NCBI RefSeq assembly: GCF_028712425.1
Contig: NZ_JAQTQD010000020.1
Coordinates: 1 to 46,219 of the forward strand
DNA length: 46,219 nucleotides
Reading direction: 5' to 3'
Source of the DNA: Methanoregula sp.
Lineage (GTDB): Archaea; Halobacteriota; Methanomicrobia; Methanomicrobiales; Methanospirillaceae
Below the pieces are notes generated by a model, which worked only from the letters and a program-made list of their open reading frames with translations, had not been told where the DNA came from and searched no databases. The stretch's first letter is position 1. The number at the start of each line of letters is the position of its first letter. Positions 43,029 to 46,219 of the stretch are shown piece by piece. Made by a program: the position numbers and the translations under genes.

Positions 43029-43214
43029 ATGACAATGGTTCATGGTAAGCACGAAACGGAATGGATCACAATTTCCGTAGATGAATATGAGTCCATGAAG
43101 AGGACTATTGATGTTCTTACTGACAAGGATCTTATGGCCCAGATTAAGAGAGGGCAGCAGAAGAATGTCAAATCCCGCGATTTCAATGAAGTCGCAAAGG
43201 AACTCGGTATCTAA
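43029..43214 (+). CDS. Putative antitoxin (Phd/YefM-like)
   Basis: 61 residues (an ATG at 43035 is an alternative start). The N-terminal WITISVDEYESMKRTIDVLTD resembles the beta-alpha start of Phd/YefM-type antitoxins, followed by a helical, basic C-terminus (DFNEVAKELGI) suited to wrap a toxin. It is convergent with and overlaps by 4 bases a RelE-like gene, rather than lying upstream of it on the same strand. AT-rich relative to its neighbours, suggesting acquisition. Confidence 0.7.
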   Translation: MTMVHGKHETEWITISVDEYESMKRTIDVLTDKDLMAQIKRGQQKNVKSRDFNEVAKELGI

Positions 43215-43468
43215 AACTCGTCCTTGTGTTTAATCGCTTCTATATACACAACAGAATTTTTAAAATCGATTGTATAGATAATCCTGAAACTTTTCTCAAA
43301 ATAGAGCTCCCAATATCCATGAAGTGGAGTTCTCAATGGTTTCCCGTGGAGTTCCGGGTTTTCGGATAATTTTTGGATCTTCTTTACAAAATCGCGCTGG
43401 ATGTTCTTGTCGTATTTCTTCAGCCATTCCTCCGCGGGTTCTTTGATGAGGATGGTATATGTGGCCAT
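43211..43468 (-). CDS. RelE/ParE family toxin
   Basis: 85 residues: YTILIKEPAEEWLKKYDKNI, FVKKIQKLSENPELHGKPLR, then the beta hairpin core HGYWELYFEKSFRIIYTIDF and VVYIEAIKHKDEF. This is the RelE fold order; catalytic-type basic residues are present (Lys in the first helices, Arg in SFRIIY). RelE toxins cut mRNA at the ribosome; ParE relatives act on gyrase. A TATA box (ttttatatc on the minus strand) about 28 bases upstream implies its own leaderless promoter. It is encoded tail-to-tail with the antitoxin. Confidence 0.82.
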   Translation of the reverse strand: MATYTILIKEPAEEWLKKYDKNIQRDFVKKIQKLSENPELHGKPLRTPLHGYWELYFEKSFRIIYTIDFKNSVVYIEAIKHKDEF

Positions 43469-43511
43469 TACTTATAATTATCAAATTTCAGATATAAAAC
43501 AGATGAGTATC

Positions 43512-43536
43512 TGTCACGCGAGGCCTGCGGACCTGC
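43512..43536. repeat. 25-base dispersed repeat, copy 2
   Basis: Identical to the copy at 42917 over 25 bases and extended by ccggtatcc in common with the copy at 45104. With copy 1 it flanks the toxin-antitoxin pair in direct orientation and lies directly before a kinase remnant. Confidence 0.75.
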
Positions 43537-43555
43537 CGGTATCCGGGTAAAACGA

Positions 43556-43630
43556 GGCCTCTCCATCCAGGAGACCGGGACGTTCGGGAGCGGGGTCCTG
43601 TTCGAGATCATGGTGCCGGAAGGGGCATAG
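43556..43630 (+). pseudogene. 3' remnant of a histidine kinase gene
   Basis: Translated in frame up to the TAG at 43628-43630 this gives LSIQETGTFGSGVLFEIMVP then EGA, clearly the last strand pair of a kinase ATPase domain: the complete kinase at 41822 ends LIIRETGEVGKGVVFEITVP. No start codon or upstream domain remains. It suggests that a second kinase gene, or a duplicated end of the first, was broken here, possibly with insertion of the toxin-antitoxin segment. Confidence 0.7.
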
Positions 43631-43698
43631 CGTTTCACGAGTGATGGGATGAGCTGCGGGTGAAGGACCGCTGGCCGGGATCTCAACGTTTCAGGAAA

Positions 43699-43956
43699 TT
43701 ATGTCTCTTCTTTTGGATGCCGGGGAGCTTCCTGTTTTTTGCCATAGAGATAACTGGCAATACAGACAACGACGAGGATCACGACGGCGATGCTGATCCG
43801 CATAAATTCCTGCGATTTTCTCGCGGCGGCCTGAGCCAGCATCTCGGGCGGGGCATACATGGCAGTGGACAGCAGGAAGGCGTAAAAACCGGAGAGCAGG
43901 ATGCCCAGAAAACTAAGGATACAAACAGATTTCGCTATCCGGGCTTTGTTAACCAT
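43699..43956 (-). CDS. Small two-span membrane protein
   Basis: 85 residues with two helices (SVCILSFLGILLSGFYAFLL; ISIAVVILVVVCIASYLYG) and a polar loop (MYAPPEMLAQAAARKSQEFM) between them; the C-terminal tail is charged. TATA (tttttatac on the minus strand) lies about 25 bases upstream of ATG. Divergent from the radical SAM gene, with overlapping promoters in 35 bases. Unknown family. Confidence 0.65.
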   Translation of the reverse strand: MVNKARIAKSVCILSFLGILLSGFYAFLLSTAMYAPPEMLAQAAARKSQEFMRISIAVVILVVVCIASYLYGKKQEAPRHPKEET

Positions 43957-43990
43957 ACATTAATATGAAAATACTTAGTATAAAAATGTA
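43957..43990. promoter_or_regulatory. Overlapping divergent promoters
   Basis: The 34 AT-rich bases between two divergent ATGs hold ttaatatg (about 27 bases before the plus-strand ATG at 43991) and, on the minus strand, tttttatac (about 25 bases before the ATG at 43956). Both transcripts would be leaderless or nearly so and could not start at the same time. Confidence 0.55.
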
Positions 43991-45091
43991 ATGAGCCGTT
44001 CTTTTTTCCGGAGACTGCAGGTCAAAGCCCTTACTGCGGGGTTCAGCACCATGCGAAGATGGGGGAAAACCCCGCCACCAAAGACGGTGATGTGGGAGTG
44101 CACCCGGGATTGCACGATGGCATGCATCCACTGTGGGGCGTCGTCAGGGGGTGATACTGTTGGGGAAGAACTGTCAACGGCGGCAATATCGGGAATTGTC
44201 CGGGACCTTGCAGGTCTTGGGGTGAGGCGGTTCCTCGTTACCGGGGGAGAACCGCTCTTACGGGCAGATCTCCTCGAAGTCCTGGAGCGGGCAAAAGAAG
44301 GGGGCATGGAGACGGGATTTTCCACAAACGGGCTGGCAGTATCGGAGGCAAACATCGGGAGAATTGTCCGGGTTGCCGATTCGGTACAGGTCAGCGTGGA
44401 TGGGACTGAAAAGACACACGATGCCCTGCGAAAAACTCCCGGTGCTTTTTCCGGGGCGTTAAACGCCCTGCACCTCTTACGGTCGAACGGCTGCCGCCAG
44501 GCCTGCATGACCTCGGTTATTTCGCCCCTGAATATTCACGAGCGGGAAGACCTGTACGAGCTTGCACGGGGGAATGCAGATCTCTGGAGGGTCGGGACGG
44601 TCATGCCGGTGGGCAGGGCATCCGCAGACGATACCCTCTTCTTATCGGACGGGCAGTTGAGACTGCTCCTGGACTTTATTGCGGAGAAGATGCAGGGGGA
44701 TTTCCCGGTCCTTATCGGAGAGAACCTGGGGTATCTCGGGGACCTCTACGAAAAGAGAATTCGCGGTGATGATCTCTTCTTCTGCGGGGCCGGTATTATC
44801 TCATGCTGTATCGGGGTTGACGGCCGGGTCCGGGGGTGTCCCGAACTGCCGCCGGAACCCCGTTTCCTTGCCGGGGACCTCCGGACAGATAGCTTTTCTG
44901 AGATCTGGGAGCGGGGCTTTGACCAGTACCGCGATGAGGGCATCAGCCATGCCTCCACCGAATGCAGGGACTGTTCTGACTTGGATTTATGCAGGGGCGG
45001 ATGCCGGGTGATGAGCCTGAAGGGGATGAACTGCACAAAGAAACGGGTGGGATCCTGCAGCGAATCCTGTCTCCCGCTCAGGGAACAATGA
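43991..45091 (+). CDS. Radical SAM protein with SPASM-like C-terminus
   Basis: 366 residues. The radical SAM 4Fe-4S motif is Cys41-x3-Cys45-x2-Cys48 in ECTRDCTMACIHCGASSGG. The SAM-binding TGGEPLLR and the STNGLAVS segment follow. The C-terminal region is cysteine-rich (FFCGAGIISCCIGVDGRVRG, then CRDCSDLDLCRGGC and later Cys residues), as in SPASM domains with auxiliary clusters. SPASM proteins mature peptides or enzymes or act in heme synthesis (AhbC/AhbD). No precursor peptide with a clear core lies next to it, so the substrate is open. Confidence 0.88.
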   Translation: MSRSFFRRLQVKALTAGFSTMRRWGKTPPPKTVMWECTRDCTMACIHCGASSGGDTVGEELSTAAISGIVRDLAGLGVRRFLVTGGEPLLRADLLEVLERAKEGGMETGFSTNGLAVSEANIGRIVRVADSVQVSVDGTEKTHDALRKTPGAFSGALNALHLLRSNGCRQACMTSVISPLNIHEREDLYELARGNADLWRVGTVMPVGRASADDTLFLSDGQLRLLLDFIAEKMQGDFPVLIGENLGYLGDLYEKRIRGDDLFFCGAGIISCCIGVDGRVRGCPELPPEPRFLAGDLRTDSFSEIWERGFDQYRDEGISHASTECRDCSDLDLCRGGCRVMSLKGMNCTKKRVGSCSESCLPLREQ

Positions 45092-45103
45092 AAATCGGGG
45101 ATT

Positions 45104-45128
45104 TGTCACGCGAGGCCTGCGGACCTGC
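45104..45128. repeat. 25-base dispersed repeat, copy 3
   Basis: Third identical copy of the repeat at 42917 and 43512; it starts 12 bases after the radical SAM stop and shares the extra ccggtatcc with copy 2. Confidence 0.75.
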
Positions 45129-45214
45129 CGGTATCCATAAAAACGATATGATGACATAACGAGAGCATTCGCTCGTGAGTAAAAACGTTCTGGAAGACGA
45201 TGAAAGAAGGAAAG

Positions 45215-45340
45215 TGATAGCAGCTTGGTATGGTTCCCGGGGACTCGCGTACCTCAGTACAGCATACTACGTGTGTCAGCTTAACTGCTGGATTCGGAAT
45301 GAGACCAGGTGTTTCCTAAACAGCTATGGCCGCTATCACC
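45215..45340 (-). rRNA. 5S rRNA, distal copy
   Basis: About 125 bases on the minus strand with the 5S pattern: the conserved GGTCTCATTCCGAA loop region and the TACTGAGGTACGCGAG arm. Terminal helix I is perfect: GTGATAGC (5' end, read on the minus strand from 45339) pairs with GCTATCAC. Compared with the proximal copy one helix pair is exchanged in a compensated way, with further changes in loops. It lies about 150 bases downstream of the other copy. Confidence 0.88.
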
Positions 45341-45490
45341 ACGATGTTTTTTCATTGAGGTTTCTGTTGTAACCTCTTTGACGTGTCATTCGGGTCGTGA
45401 ACCTGATGCTGCCCGTCAGGCAGTATGACAATTGATGGAAAGACTTCGCTCTTTAGTATAACATTACAAGAAGACCGTGTAAGAAGGAAA

Positions 45491-45617
45491 GGTGATTGCA
45501 GCTTGGTATGGTTCCCGGGGACTCGCGTACCTCAGTACAGCATACTACGTGTGTCAGCTTAACTGCTGGGTTCGGAATGAGACCAGGTGTTTCCCGACAG
45601 CTATGGCCGCAATCACC
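45491..45617 (-). rRNA. 5S rRNA, proximal copy
   Basis: 127 bases on the minus strand. The ends form a perfect 9-bp helix I (GGTGATTGC with GCAATCACC), the 5' part reads GGCCATAGCTGTCGGGAAAC, and the conserved core CATTCCGAACCCAGCAGTTA is present. The first 5S gene after tRNA-Cys in the rRNA operon. Confidence 0.92.
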
Positions 45618-45677
45618 ACTGATTGCTTTAGATGCTTTGGTTTACAACGAAGAGCGCGTTACATTGCTTCCGAGTTC

Positions 45678-45725
45678 GAAGAACGCTGATGCGTTCTTCT
45701 CGTCTCAGAAGTGCTTCGCACTTCT
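45678..45725. repeat. Hairpin element, copy 4
   Basis: Two perfect hairpins in a row: GAAGAACGC, loop TGAT, GCGTTCTTC (45678-45699) and AGAAGTGC, loop TTC, GCACTTCT (45707-45725). The element lies between tRNA-Cys and the proximal 5S gene, so it would be part of the rRNA precursor. The first hairpin has the same arms as that at 16922. Confidence 0.7.
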
Positions 45726-45730
45726 TCGAA

Positions 45731-45802
45731 AGCCAAGGTCCGGATTTGAACCGGAGTGTAGTTGATCTGCAGTCAACCGCGTGGCCGCTCCGCCACCTTG
45801 GC
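45731..45802 (-). tRNA. tRNA-Cys (GCA)
   Basis: 72 bases on the minus strand. The acceptor stem GCCAAGG pairs with CCTTGGC, the anticodon loop CTGCAGA gives anticodon GCA (cysteine), the T arm is CCGG TTCAAAT CCGG. The discriminator is U, the normal identity base of tRNA-Cys. CCA is not encoded. It lies between 23S and the 5S genes. Confidence 0.95.
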
Positions 45803-45821
45803 AGCCGTGTAGGATGATACC

Positions 45822-45842
45822 CTATCCTGTATGTCAGGATAG
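45822..45842 (-). other. Stem-loop between 23S rRNA and tRNA-Cys
   Basis: A perfect 8-bp stem CTATCCTG / CAGGATAG with a 5-base loop, 20 bases upstream of tRNA-Cys. In the rRNA precursor it could guide processing; a terminator is unlikely because no T-run follows and the tRNA comes next. Confidence 0.5.
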
Positions 45843-45884
45843 AATATAAGGTTTGCACTCAGAATTTCGTCTGGGTTTAACGTG

Positions 45885-46219
<335 letters not shown>

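Noticed and set aside
45215-45340. Distal 5S copy as a pseudogene
   Set aside because: Its terminal helix is perfect and differs from the other copy by a paired change, which argues for function.
45492-45765. Short plus-strand open frames over the 5S and tRNA-Cys region
   Set aside because: They are translations of the complement of rRNA and tRNA genes; the repeated peptide similarity between frames at 45175 and 45492 only reflects the two 5S copies.

Overview
The window looks like chromosome of a euryarchaeal methanogen, most likely order Methanomicrobiales (Methanoregula-like; I cannot fix the genus). Reasons: archaeal MfnA tyrosine decarboxylase (methanofuran pathway), Dph2, an NreA repair protein with a PCNA-binding tail, an archaeal ATP-dependent DNA ligase, archaeal hpt, a tungstate transporter of Wtp type, many TATA boxes about 27 bases before a start codon (leaderless transcripts), and 23S/5S rRNA and tRNAs of archaeal type. 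Genes are dense, often overlap by ATGA, and lie on both strands.

Layout. 1-8.0 kb: molybdenum/tungsten and sulfur handling: tungstate ABC transporter (permease, ATPase), a VOC protein, a TusA-like plus DsrE-like pair, a 58-residue helix-turn-helix protein overlapping moeA, an acyltransferase and a MOT1-like oxyanion transporter. 8.1-17 kb: small membrane proteins in tandem pairs, a metallo-beta-lactamase hydrolase, DNA ligase, NreA, a zinc-ribbon protein, a GT-B glycosyltransferase, PspC, MsrA and CorA, then tRNA-Val. 17.2-20 kb: a DUF4389 protein and two tandem HEAT-repeat membrane proteins. 20-28.8 kb: housekeeping: serA, ppsA, mfnA, hpt, dph2, a METTL5-like methyltransferase and an MFS transporter. 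28.8-33.5 kb: a TylF-type methyltransferase, a secreted protein with an archaeosortase-type tail, an esterase, a lipoprotein and a RibD-like reductase.

33.58-41.8 kb holds the most unusual content. Two paralogous helix-turn-helix regulators each start an operon of overlapping membrane-protein genes. Seven reading frames here begin with the same short cytosolic tag, roughly xSExxxxxLGWCPN. It sits on three unrelated membrane protein types (a DUF1673-like protein, an SdpI protein, four DUF6159-like proteins) and once stands alone as an 18-residue ORF. Both regulator genes and a secreted-protein gene between them carry the same palindrome squeezed between the TATA box and a leaderless start codon, so they look like one regulon. 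An HTH regulator with its own operator in front of an SdpI-family protein recalls the SdpR/SdpI membrane-sequestration circuit of Bacillus subtilis. My main inference is that the tag is a docking site by which membrane proteins hold the regulator, or a shared targeting element.

41.8-46.2 kb: a PAS histidine kinase, a convergent toxin-antitoxin pair between two copies of a 25-base repeat, a remnant of a second kinase, a radical SAM/SPASM protein, and on the minus strand the end of an rRNA operon in the order 23S, tRNA-Cys, 5S, 5S. The two 5S genes differ by a compensated base pair. Four intergenic sites carry related perfect hairpins (arm GAAGAACGC or a variant).
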